Assembly: GCA_039923855.1 (NCBI GenBank)
Contig: JBDTBW010000019.1
Coordinates: 3,646 to 67,645, forward strand
Direction of reading: 5' to 3'
Length of the DNA stretch: 64,000 bases
From: 66-474 sp039923855
GTDB taxonomy: Bacteria > Pseudomonadota > Gammaproteobacteria > Xanthomonadales > Rhodanobacteraceae
The translations under genes and the position numbers were made by a program. Positions within the stretch are counted from its first letter, which is position 1. Every line of letters starts with the position of its first letter. Shown here one piece after another: positions 17,061 to 25,272 of the stretch. The notes under the pieces were generated by a model, which was not told the DNA's origin, did not search any database, and saw only the letters and a list, made by a program, of their open reading frames with translations.

Positions 17061-17092
17061 GTTTCCGACTCCAATTTCCGCCAGTATAAAAA

Positions 17093-17151
17093 AGTACGGA
17101 AATAGTACGGAAAACATGGGTGGATTACTAGGGATGCCCTAGTACGGAAAA
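17093..17151. promoter_or_regulatory. Putative arm-type integrase sites at right end
   Basis: Three direct copies of AGTACGGAAA at 17093, 17104 and 17141, the first two 11 bp apart, lie between the integrase start and attR. The left end carries the same word twice. Confidence 0.55.
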
Positions 17152-17208
17152 TCAATAACTTAGTGTCCTAGCATGCCCCTGTAAGTGCTGTTTCCCGGCC
17201 TTCAAACA

Positions 17209-17245
17209 GCAAGGGTCGCAGGTTCGATCCCTGCACCGCCCACCA
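17209..17245 (+). repeat. attR: partial tRNA-Val copy
   Basis: Identical to 7260-7296, but lacking the acceptor 5' strand, D arm and a proper anticodon stem, so it is not a tRNA gene. Confidence 0.9.
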
Positions 17246-17279
17246 CATACGATTCCCGCGACATCCAGAAACATCCCGC

Positions 17280-17305
17280 AAACCGCGCTAAGGGTGGCGG
17301 TTTTT
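17280..17305 (+). terminator. Rho-independent terminator, probably original for tRNA-Val
   Basis: AAACCGC..GCGGTTT stem with a ten-base loop followed by five T. It lies 35 bp after attR, where the tRNA gene would have ended before integration. The rest of 17306-17476 shows no gene. Confidence 0.6.
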
Positions 17306-17476
17306 CTGTTTCCATGTGCCGGGAACGCATCACCCTGCCATATTGGGTGTGGACTACCTTGGAGCGGTCCGGTTCACTCGCGGCGACCGCTCCGAACTTC
17401 ATCGCATGGCTTTGCGCCGCGCGAGATCACCATCATTCGGAAAAACCGGTGGCGGAAAATCGCGAAGCCTGACGCG

Positions 17477-17956
17477 TCACCAGCACAATCCATTGCTGTT
17501 CTGCGGCATGGCCGTGGCGATGGGGGTTTTGAGTCCGGTGTTGTCCAGCATCAGTACGCCACAGACATCGGGGACTTGCGGCCCTAGCGCCGTGGCGTCC
17601 AAGCGATAGCTGGCAGGACCTGCTCCCGGGTTGGGATTGGGCACGTTGATCACCGCAACGTAATAGCCTTTCTCCGAGGTGAGCTTCAGACCCGGATCGA
17701 GCGACGCCGCGGTCACGGGATAACTGTTGTGGGTGGTGTAATACAGCTCCTCGGCCTGCGCCAGCCGGATCAGCAAATCCTTGCCGTCCGGCCGCCGCGA
17801 GCGATACACATAGCGTTGGTACGCGGGGATCGCGAACGCCGCCAGGATCGCGACGATCACCACCACGATCATCAGTTCGATCAGGGTGAACCCCGCGGGC
17901 CGGCGGATGCGCATTGCGGCATAAGCCTTGAATCGAGACGCGAGTGCGTGGATCAT
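17477..17956 (-). CDS. pilE: Type IV pilin-like protein PilE (minor pilin operon)
   Basis: 159 residues from the ATG at 17956 (GGGGA upstream); an ATG at 17914 would give a shorter, more usual leader. The prepilin site is RRPAG/FTLIELMIVVVIVAILAAFA with Glu at position 5. The PilE-type body has RYVYRSRR and YYTTHNSYP, and a Cys pair (VCGV and the terminal GLCW) probably forms the D-loop disulphide. The protein is processed by PilD and incorporated in the pilus or its tip. It is the last gene of the fimT-pilV-pilW-pilX-pilY1-pilE operon. Confidence 0.88.
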   Translation of the reverse strand: MIHALASRFKAYAAMRIRRPAGFTLIELMIVVVIVAILAAFAIPAYQRYVYRSRRPDGKDLLIRLAQAEELYYTTHNSYPVTAASLDPGLKLTSEKGYYVAVINVPNPNPGAGPASYRLDATALGPQVPDVCGVLMLDNTGLKTPIATAMPQNSNGLCW

Positions 17957-17969
17957 GATTCGTCCCCGG

Positions 17970-20900
17970 TTAATTGTTGTCCAGCACGCGCCACGATCTG
18001 CGCCGCCAGAATGAATCGCCGATGCCGAACGCCGCGCCGTTGGGCAATGTCGCGCCCGGAATCAAAATCTGCGCGCCGCCGAGTTTGCTTACCAACGGCA
18101 GATCGCCTCCGGCCGGAACATTGCCGACTGCGGTGCCAGCGATACCGTAGCCCACGCCCGGAACGCCACCCAGCGATTCCAGACCGCCGCCGGGGCCACC
18201 GGTTGCGGCATTGACGACCAGCAAGGTACCGTGGCGGCTCGGATCACACGGATCATCGCTGCCCGGGATCAGGGTTATGAAGATCGCGCGGTTGGTATTG
18301 AACAGCGCCGCCGGCGTGACCACCACACGCTCGCCGACGATGACATCCAGATTGAAGTACCAACCCTTGATAAGGTTTCCGACGCCATCCTTGGCGGGTA
18401 CCGGGTTGCTGGTCAATTCCGTCAGGGCGCCGCCTGCGCTGGCGAAATCCTGCTGCACCAGATCCGCCAGTTTGGCCGGATAGTAATTGCCGGCATTACC
18501 AGCGCCGTTCTCGCGGATGCCATAAATCGACTGCAGGCCACCGGCGTTGACGGTGTTGTCACTGGCACCCAGATACTTGCCGGTGCCGAACAACACGATG
18601 AAATTCTGCGTGACCGGGTCCGGGAACAGCCGCGGCATCGAGGTGATCGGCTGCGCGCCCGGCACCGCCGGTTGATAGACCAGATCCACTTTCCAGTTCC
18701 CCGGGTTTGGATCGGTCAGATCAAACCGCCACAGGTTGCCTTGCAGATCCCCGGCGAAAGCGGCGGCGTCGAGTTCGCCGGTGCCGTAATTGCCAAGCAC
18801 CGGCCGCGCCAGACCGGAACTGACGATGCCCGGCACCTCAGGATTGGACGAGGTACGCAGTTCCTTGATCAGCTTGCCGGTTTGCGCATCCAGCACAAAC
18901 AACGAACTGAAAGTGTTGGATGCCGCGGCCGGCTGCGGAGCACCGCAGGGCGGCGTTGCCGCGCCCGGCAGGGTGCAATCGGGAAAATAACCGCCCGGCA
19001 CCAGCACCACCCACTCGCCGTTGCTCAAGCGGCCGATATTGGTCTGTCCAAAGGTGTAGCCAAGATTGGCGGGGTTGTCGGGCGTCAATGGATTGACTGG
19101 GTCGGCGCCCGGCGAGGTGCTGTTGAATTCCCACAATACCTTGGCTTTTGCGTTGGCAGAGGTCTCGGTGGTGGTGGCATTCGTAATATCCAGCGCATAC
19201 ACGCCGCGGCCGCCCAAGCGCAGTGTGCCGACCAGCTCGGTGTGCCACTTGTTGTCACTGAAGAACACGTCGCGTTCCAGCGGCGTGCTGTCAACGGTCG
19301 GGATGAACTTGAAATTCGGGTTGGTCAAGGTGTTGAGCGTGTCGAACACCGTGTAGGGCACGTAAGCCCAGTTTTCCTGCCCGCTACCGGCGCTGGCATC
19401 GAAGGCGTGCATCATGCCGTCATTGGCGCCCACGTAAATCGTGCCGGGCCGTTTGCGGTGGTTGAAGACGAACGCCTCGTAGGAAAAACCGTCGCACGCG
19501 GCCGCGCTGCCATCGCCGAGATTCATGACGGGATCGCTGCATGCCAAGGGCAATGCCCCCACCGCCGCCGTCGCCTCCGGCGATCCTGCGGGGAAATCGT
19601 CGTTGTAGCCGCTATCGGGGAAAGACACGAAGGTCGCCTGAGAATTGATCACCGCACCCAGCACCGAATTGCGCTTGCGGAAGTTGTCGGGGGCGACGTT
19701 TTCCTTGCTGCGGTCGCCGCGCAGGAAGTCGAGACGATCCGAACCGAAGCCGTCCGGCGTGCCGGTCGCGGGATTGGTGTTGAGGGCGGCCTGTTCCACC
19801 GCGCTGAGGCTGGCAAATTGGAAAGTAACGCCGGTGCTGACGCCGTTGCCGATGCTCAAGGCATCGCTGGTGAAAATCACCCGATTGCCGGGCGCTCTCG
19901 CGGCGCCGACGTTGGTACCAGTGGCTTGGCACTGGCCGCCGGTCAAGAGGCAACCGGCATCCCACAGCACCGCTGTTGGCACACCGGTGTTGAGATCGAG
20001 CTGCTTGGCGATTACCTGCCCGCTCCAATCGTCGGTGTCATAGCCCGTGAAATAGGCAATGCTGCCGTTGGTCAACACGCCGCTGTTGACGCTACCCGAT
20101 GTTGCCGAGGTGCTGGCGGCAATGATGCCCGCAAGCACGGTGGTGAGCTGCTGGACCAGATCGCTAGGGTTGCCGGCGCTGAAAAACTGGCCGCGTCCGG
20201 TTAGTGCCGCGTGCCAGGTGTCGTCGATGTTGGCGGCGATGCCGCCGCCGGCACCATTGGGCGTCGGCCAACCGACCACACCTGTCGAATTTATGACGCC
20301 CTTGCGCAAATTGCAGGCATCGGATTGGTCCCCGACGCCACCCGTGCAGTCGGTATCCTGGGAAATATTCAGCACGCCGCTGACGCCCAGGCCGATCAGA
20401 TATTCGGCCATGTGCGGCCAGTTGGCCGGGTCGTCGACGGGATTGAAATAGATTTCCTCGTTGACGTGCGCCGCGTGCGGCGTATTGGCCGAGATCGCGC
20501 CGGTGGGCGTGACGCCGGTGGACTGGTCCGGCAGATACGGCGGCACGAACTTGCCGTTGGTGGGGTCGTAAAGATCGGGGCGCAGATCTGAAGCCCAGTA
20601 ATGGAAGGCAAGGTCGGACAACGACACCGCCCCGCTACGGTCGTGCTTGGCGGCAAACAAGGCAGTAACGGGGTTGATGGCCGGATCGGGGAAGGCGGTG
20701 CCATCGGGCAATGTAGTGCTTGCGTCAGGCTTCACCAGACTGGCCACGCTGGGGAGGCCGCCGTCGATATTCCACAAGCCGTCGGTGATCAGCACATGGA
20801 AGTTCTTGCGGCAATACAGTTCCACATCGCTGGCGCCGCCTGTACCCGGTTGCCAATAAGGGTCTTCCAGATTGCCAGTGGCGGCGGTGTTGCCGTTGCC

Positions 20901-21953
20901 CCGCTTGAAGAACTTACCGGCGCGATCCAACGCGCTGCGCGTGGGGGTCGAGCCGTTAGCGGGAATCTGGAAAATCCAGTTGAAAAAGGCGCTGCGGTAG
21001 CAATCGGGCGGTACCTTGACGGCGCCCTGACGCTGCGTGGCCTGCGGATCCGTACTGGCGCCCGTGGTGCAGCTGGCGGTATCGATCAGGCTGGAAATGA
21101 TCGCCGAACCGGGCAACTTGAAGTTTCCATCATTGAGGTTTTGCCACACCGCGCGCAGGGTGGAGCCATAACCGCCACTTGAGGTGTTCGCGGCCAATTG
21201 ACCGAACACGCGCGACAGCGAAGTGCGCGCCATCTCATTACGGGTGTGGTAGTACGCCCACCAGTTGGCCCAGTTCTGATATTGGCCGGGGGGCACCGCG
21301 ACCGCGGTCCAGTTGCCGGGCGTGTAGATATTGCCGAGGCTGCCGGGGTCCGGGCTGCCGTCCGGATTGGTAGTCAAAACTGCGCCGGTGTACCGATAAT
21401 AGTAAGGCCCACCCCCCACCGGATTGCCGGCGTCCCTTTTGCCGGCGATATTGCACTTCCAATTTCCGGTGAAATTCTGGACGCTGCCACCACCACTCGG
21501 ACTGTTCGGACGATTGGCGGTGACGCCGTCGTTTTGCACCGCCGCAAGCGTTGCATCGGCATTGGGGAAATTGCTGCCATCGGCGTTGACTGGTGGCAAA
21601 TAGTTGATGGCGGGGTTGTAAAACACGCCATTCATGGGGTGGCTGCTGAGCGGCCCTCCCTTGTTATTGCTGTCATCGATCACGCCGGCACAACGCCAAG
21701 GCGCGGTTCCGGGCGAGGTCCAATTGCCGTTGTCGAACGGACGGTTGTCGCTCATGTAGTTGCTGCCCATCGACCCCGAATCGTCGAAGGTGACCACCAG
21801 ATCCGGCGGCACCGCGATGGTGGCGTCCGGCGGCGTATTGGCGAGATCGACCGTGGCCCACGCGGCGGTCGGCAAGCCGCCACCGGCGCCGAGCGCAAGC
21901 GCGGTCAGTATCGTCAATGCGAAGGATTGTTTGCGAATGGCGTGACGGGCCAT
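17970..21953 (-). CDS. pilY1: Type IV pilus tip adhesin/assembly protein PilY1
   Basis: 1327 residues from the ATG at 21953, with a signal peptide (ALTILTALALGAGGGLPTAAWA). The N-terminal part carries a von Willebrand A-like MIDAS motif (TFDDSGSMGSNY). The C-terminal part is a PilC/PilY1 beta-propeller, with GTIYVGANDGMMHAFDA and the Ca-binding-type loop AAFAGDLQGNLWRFDL. PilY1 sits at the pilus tip with minor pilins, promotes extension and mediates adhesion and surface sensing. Position and orientation are those of the classical operon. The long alternative upstream start at 22202 overlaps pilX and is unlikely. Confidence 0.93.
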   Translation of the reverse strand: MARHAIRKQSFALTILTALALGAGGGLPTAAWATVDLANTPPDATIAVPPDLVVTFDDSGSMGSNYMSDNRPFDNGNWTSPGTAPWRCAGVIDDSNNKGGPLSSHPMNGVFYNPAINYLPPVNADGSNFPNADATLAAVQNDGVTANRPNSPSGGGSVQNFTGNWKCNIAGKRDAGNPVGGGPYYYRYTGAVLTTNPDGSPDPGSLGNIYTPGNWTAVAVPPGQYQNWANWWAYYHTRNEMARTSLSRVFGQLAANTSSGGYGSTLRAVWQNLNDGNFKLPGSAIISSLIDTASCTTGASTDPQATQRQGAVKVPPDCYRSAFFNWIFQIPANGSTPTRSALDRAGKFFKRGNGNTAATGNLEDPYWQPGTGGASDVELYCRKNFHVLITDGLWNIDGGLPSVASLVKPDASTTLPDGTAFPDPAINPVTALFAAKHDRSGAVSLSDLAFHYWASDLRPDLYDPTNGKFVPPYLPDQSTGVTPTGAISANTPHAAHVNEEIYFNPVDDPANWPHMAEYLIGLGVSGVLNISQDTDCTGGVGDQSDACNLRKGVINSTGVVGWPTPNGAGGGIAANIDDTWHAALTGRGQFFSAGNPSDLVQQLTTVLAGIIAASTSATSGSVNSGVLTNGSIAYFTGYDTDDWSGQVIAKQLDLNTGVPTAVLWDAGCLLTGGQCQATGTNVGAARAPGNRVIFTSDALSIGNGVSTGVTFQFASLSAVEQAALNTNPATGTPDGFGSDRLDFLRGDRSKENVAPDNFRKRNSVLGAVINSQATFVSFPDSGYNDDFPAGSPEATAAVGALPLACSDPVMNLGDGSAAACDGFSYEAFVFNHRKRPGTIYVGANDGMMHAFDASAGSGQENWAYVPYTVFDTLNTLTNPNFKFIPTVDSTPLERDVFFSDNKWHTELVGTLRLGGRGVYALDITNATTTETSANAKAKVLWEFNSTSPGADPVNPLTPDNPANLGYTFGQTNIGRLSNGEWVVLVPGGYFPDCTLPGAATPPCGAPQPAAASNTFSSLFVLDAQTGKLIKELRTSSNPEVPGIVSSGLARPVLGNYGTGELDAAAFAGDLQGNLWRFDLTDPNPGNWKVDLVYQPAVPGAQPITSMPRLFPDPVTQNFIVLFGTGKYLGASDNTVNAGGLQSIYGIRENGAGNAGNYYPAKLADLVQQDFASAGGALTELTSNPVPAKDGVGNLIKGWYFNLDVIVGERVVVTPAALFNTNRAIFITLIPGSDDPCDPSRHGTLLVVNAATGGPGGGLESLGGVPGVGYGIAGTAVGNVPAGGDLPLVSKLGGAQILIPGATLPNGAAFGIGDSFWRRRSWRVLDNN

Positions 21954-21972
21954 GACCGTTCTCCGGGACGCT

Positions 21973-22611
21973 TTAGTTGGCTTTGGCGGCGAACGTGCTT
22001 TCCAGCACGCGCACCACGTTGGCATTGCCGCCCTGGCTGCGGGCGGTGATGCGGAAGAGATGTTTCTCGAAACCCTTGCCCCCGGAGCCGTTGGGGCCGG
22101 TAACGCCGGATTCGTGCAAGGGCGGCGTGCCGGGCGGCCGCTCGATGCCGAGATCCTCGATGATGTAATACGGGTTGGAGGCGAGCTTGGCCGTAGCGTC
22201 ACTGCCCCCGAGCGTCGTCAAATCAGTGGTGGAATATTGCACCGCGCCGGCAATGACGAAGCCGGGCGAATTGCGGAAATTTTCCACGTTGGCGATCGGC
22301 GTCAGCGGGTTATAGGAATAACACTGGAACAGACCCGCGGTGCCGCAGGCCGCCATCGGCGCCGGTGAAGTACTGGATTCCCACAACCGCGCCTCGGCCG
22401 CGCGCAACGCGGATTCCGCGCCAAAAGTCGCAAGTTGCGTATTGCGAAAGCCGCCGACCATTTTCTCCTGCAACAGCGAGGAGCCGCTGACGGCCAGCGC
22501 CAGGATGGTCAGCGCGATCAGAAAGACCAATGCGACCAGAAGTACCACACCGCGCTGGCGTGTGACACGCGCCGGTTGGTTCGATCTGCGGATGGAGAAT
22601 GTGCTAGCCAT
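21973..22611 (-). CDS. pilX: Minor pilin assembly protein PilX
   Basis: 212 residues. The N-terminus RQRGVVLLVALVFLIALTILALAVSGSSLLQEKMVGG matches the PilX N-terminal domain, a class III-like leader ending in Gly with a hydrophobic helix. AAEARLWE and a Cys pair follow. PilX joins PilV, PilW, FimT/FimU and PilY1 in the tip-priming complex. It starts 15 bp after the pilW stop. Confidence 0.88.
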   Translation of the reverse strand: MASTFSIRRSNQPARVTRQRGVVLLVALVFLIALTILALAVSGSSLLQEKMVGGFRNTQLATFGAESALRAAEARLWESSTSPAPMAACGTAGLFQCYSYNPLTPIANVENFRNSPGFVIAGAVQYSTTDLTTLGGSDATAKLASNPYYIIEDLGIERPPGTPPLHESGVTGPNGSGGKGFEKHLFRITARSQGGNANVVRVLESTFAAKAN

Positions 22612-22626
22612 GAGCGTGCTCCGGCC

Positions 22627-23928
22627 TTACGGGTTGTAGTTGCGCACGGCGATCAGCGCGGTGAACTCGCGCCGCATCAGATCGCGTTGGGTGCCGTTGG
22701 GCTGGACACCCGCCGGCGGCGGCGTCGGCGTTTTGATGCCATCCGGCGCATAGGTATAAGCGAGTTCGTTGTTGGACAGCGTGGGCAGTTCGTCCACACT
22801 GTCGACCAGCATGTCGACCTGGATGGCCTTGACCGCGCGCCACAGGCAGCCGGTGTCAGGCAAGATCGTGCCGGGCGCCGCCGGCGGACAGGTAATGCCA
22901 CCAGGGTTCATGTCGACCTCGGCGGCGGTGAGGTAATAGCTGGCGCCGGTGGCATCCTCGACCACGTAGAGGAAATCGAGCCGCTCGATACCCTGCGTCA
23001 CCTGCTGCGCCGGCGCGCCATTGACGCTGCGCATCAGGGTGGCGACGGTGTGGCCTGGGGTGCGCGCATCCGGATTCAGGTCCGGCTGCAGTTCCAAAAA
23101 ATAAGTCGTGGTGGTGAAGCCGGTGGTGAAGTCGAACACCCGCGCGGCGGTGGAGGGGCTGGCGGCTTTGGGCACGGCGTTGAGGAAGTTGTCGCCGGGA
23201 TTGCCGTCCGACGCTTTCGGCGTGAGCACGCCGCCGACATCATCCACCGCGATCACCTGCGAGGCCGAACAATCGGCCAGCAACGCGGTGTCGCCGGGGG
23301 TGAAGTCCGCTACCGGCGGCTCGTTGGGGCCCTGAATAAGCGTGATCATCGTCAGATCGCCGGCGGGAGTGAAGGTCTGGAACGAAGCGCTGCCGCCAAG
23401 CCCCCAGCCTTTGCTCGAAAGCGAGCGGATGGTCAGTACGTCGGCGCCGACCACACTCGCCCCCGCGCCGGCGCCCGCCGCCGGCACGATCGCGGGCGCT
23501 GCGGGGGTGCAGCCGCCGACCGCGCAAGCGGTGTAGCCGCGCAGGTATTCGCGCGAGGGCAACGGATAAGGCGTGGTCGGCACGGGGCCGGGCCAGACGG
23601 TGGTTTCGTCCGGAAAGGCCAAGCCCACAGCCATCACCGTCGGCGTGCGCAGGCCGTCCTGGTATTCAAAACCGCCGTCCGCCGCCAAGCCGCCGGTGTT
23701 GCTGCAATATTGCGCGTTGACCATGCGCAGGTTGTCGGTGATGCTCTGAATGACGAAGCGCGCGTTCTCCTGCATCCGCGCCATGTGCGTTTGCACCTGG
23801 TTGGCCTTGCTGACCGAGATAAACAGGCTGACGATGCCGCCCGCCACCAAGACCCCAAGGGCCAGCGCCACCATCAACTCGATCAGGCTGAAACCCGAAA
23901 GCGTGCGCAATGAGCGTGAGCGGGTCAT
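22627..23928 (-). CDS. pilW: Minor pilin PilW
   Basis: 433 residues from the ATG at 23928, which overlaps the pilV stop (ATGA). The leader MTRSRSLRTLSG is followed by FSLIELMVALALGVLVAGGIVSLF, a canonical prepilin cleavage site, and NARFVIQSITDNLRM. PilW proteins are large minor pilins needed for pilus assembly together with PilX and PilY1. The length is larger than the roughly 350 residues common in the family, with extra Pro/Ala-rich loops. Confidence 0.9.
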   Translation of the reverse strand: MTRSRSLRTLSGFSLIELMVALALGVLVAGGIVSLFISVSKANQVQTHMARMQENARFVIQSITDNLRMVNAQYCSNTGGLAADGGFEYQDGLRTPTVMAVGLAFPDETTVWPGPVPTTPYPLPSREYLRGYTACAVGGCTPAAPAIVPAAGAGAGASVVGADVLTIRSLSSKGWGLGGSASFQTFTPAGDLTMITLIQGPNEPPVADFTPGDTALLADCSASQVIAVDDVGGVLTPKASDGNPGDNFLNAVPKAASPSTAARVFDFTTGFTTTTYFLELQPDLNPDARTPGHTVATLMRSVNGAPAQQVTQGIERLDFLYVVEDATGASYYLTAAEVDMNPGGITCPPAAPGTILPDTGCLWRAVKAIQVDMLVDSVDELPTLSNNELAYTYAPDGIKTPTPPPAGVQPNGTQRDLMRREFTALIAVRNYNP

Positions 23929-24464
23929 GGCTGGAACACCCAGGCGAAGGTTTGTGCTGAGGCCACACCCTTGATCGCCACCGATTGCTCGGTCCAAGTG
24001 ATGGTCATGGCGCAGGTGCCGTCGTAGGGCGGCCGCAACGGATACTGCGCCGGGGTCACTGGCGAACCCGCTGCGGGGGTGCAAAGGATGTTCGCGTCGA
24101 GGAGGCCATCGCTCGGCAGGAACGTTGTCAGCAACTGGCTCCACTGCACCTGGTCGTGGGTGGCGACATTATCGGGCGAGCACGGCCCTGCCGGATAGCA
24201 GGCGGGCTCGGCGGTGGCCACGGGATAAAACGCGTTGTTGTAGCCGCCGTCCCAGATGCCGATCGGATTGGCGCGCATCCGGTCGGCCATGTTCTGCGCC
24301 AGCACGCTGACTTGGGTGCGCTGGAAACCGGCGTGGTTGGACTGCACCGACAGGATCATGATGCCGGCCATGCCCAGCAGGCCCACGCTGAAGATCAGCA
24401 CCGCGATCAGCACCTCGATCAGGGTGAAGCCGCGGGTCCGCATTGAGGGGCGTTGGATATTCAT
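23925..24464 (-). CDS. pilV: Minor pilin PilV
   Basis: 179 residues from the ATG at 24464, overlapping the upstream fimT stop. The leader MNIQRPSMRTRG precedes FTLIEVLIAVLIFSVGLLGMAGIM. PilV-like features include the QNMADRMRANP segment and a C-terminal CAMTITW strand. It is the second gene of the operon and is translationally coupled to both neighbours. Confidence 0.92.
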   Translation of the reverse strand: MNIQRPSMRTRGFTLIEVLIAVLIFSVGLLGMAGIMILSVQSNHAGFQRTQVSVLAQNMADRMRANPIGIWDGGYNNAFYPVATAEPACYPAGPCSPDNVATHDQVQWSQLLTTFLPSDGLLDANILCTPAAGSPVTPAQYPLRPPYDGTCAMTITWTEQSVAIKGVASAQTFAWVFQP

Positions 24465-25051
24465 GGGCAGGTTGGTCCCGCGACGCTGGTATCTCGATAT
24501 GAAGACGTGGTGCCGGCCGCGATCACCAGCACCAACACGCGCTGGGCTTGGCTGTCGGCGGTCTTGCAAAAATGGAAGTTGGTATTCGCTGGCGCGGCCA
24601 GTTGCACGTTGCCGGTCGGCGCGAAAATGATCTCGGCGATCGGGTTGCCGGCTTGGTCGGTGCTCAAGGTGGCGTTGACCGGCAACGTCCCGCGCGTGCG
24701 CAACACCGGAGGAGCAATGACACAAGCGGCAGTGGGAATGTCGTAACTGGTGACGCTCCACCCTTGCGCCCATACGCCGCCGTTGGCGACCACGCAAACC
24801 GGAAGCCCGGTCACTGAGGCCTGGGCGCGAGCGAATTGCAGGTCTCCGACCAATGCGTTCGCCGTTTGAGTGATGTCGTTCTTGGACAGGAAGCGGCGGA
24901 AATCCGGCACCGCGACCGCCAGCAAAATCGCGCCGACGACCAGCGTCACCATCAGTTCCAGCAAGGTAAAGCCGCGCATCGCACACGGACGCGCACGGCT
25001 GCGCGCCGTGGCGGTTTCACCGGTTCGCGAATCAGCGAGTTTTCGCTGCAT
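24461..25051 (-). CDS. fimT: Minor pseudopilin FimT/FimU (GspH type)
   Basis: 196 residues from the ATG at 25051, preceded by GGGG; an ATG at 24979 would give the minimal leader MRG. The signature is MRG/FTLLELMVTLVVGAILLAVAVPDFR followed by a GspH domain with NALVGDLQFARAQASVTGLPV. FimT-class pseudopilins initiate type IV pilus assembly, and FimT has been linked to DNA binding during uptake in some species. It is the first gene of the operon, so its upstream region should carry the promoter. Confidence 0.87.
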   Translation of the reverse strand: MQRKLADSRTGETATARSRARPCAMRGFTLLELMVTLVVGAILLAVAVPDFRRFLSKNDITQTANALVGDLQFARAQASVTGLPVCVVANGGVWAQGWSVTSYDIPTAACVIAPPVLRTRGTLPVNATLSTDQAGNPIAEIIFAPTGNVQLAAPANTNFHFCKTADSQAQRVLVLVIAAGTTSSYRDTSVAGPTCP

Positions 25052-25272
25052 GTTGGCCCCACCCCTTGAAGCCGCGTCTGGATTGCGGCAGACCAACCCT
25101 AGCAGATTGTCGATGGGTGAAAAGACCGCCGCGGACGGACGGCGTGATCGAGCCGACCGGCGGTTGGACGCCGACGCGCCGACACCCCAAACGCGCAACG
25201 CCTTCGCCAGCGCGAAGGCGACATCTTACGGCTTGCGGCGCAGTTCGCGCCCGGATTGTGGCCGGCGCCTCG

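Larger units (their letters stand above)
7260..17245. mobile_element. Integrative genomic element in tRNA-Val (about 10 kb)
   Basis: It is bounded by a 37-bp direct repeat (7260-7296 and 17209-17245) corresponding to the 3' end of tRNA-Val. A tyrosine recombinase gene starts about 150 bp inside the right end and reads inward. Short AGTACGGAAA repeats lie close to both ends. The interior holds IS fragments, a MITE, a MobC-like gene, toxin-antitoxin loci and a five-gene envelope-modification cargo. No relaxase, replication or structural phage genes are seen, so it is best called a genomic island or degenerate mobilizable element. Confidence 0.9.

Noticed and set aside
17209..17245. Second tRNA-Val
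   Set aside because: Only the 3' portion is present; the acceptor 5' strand, D arm and anticodon stem are missing. It is the att duplication.
18231..20204. Long open frame on the + strand, over 650 codons
   Set aside because: It is antisense to pilY1, has no ribosome-binding site and a composition of Arg/His/Gly-rich random translation. The minus strand encodes a full-length known protein.
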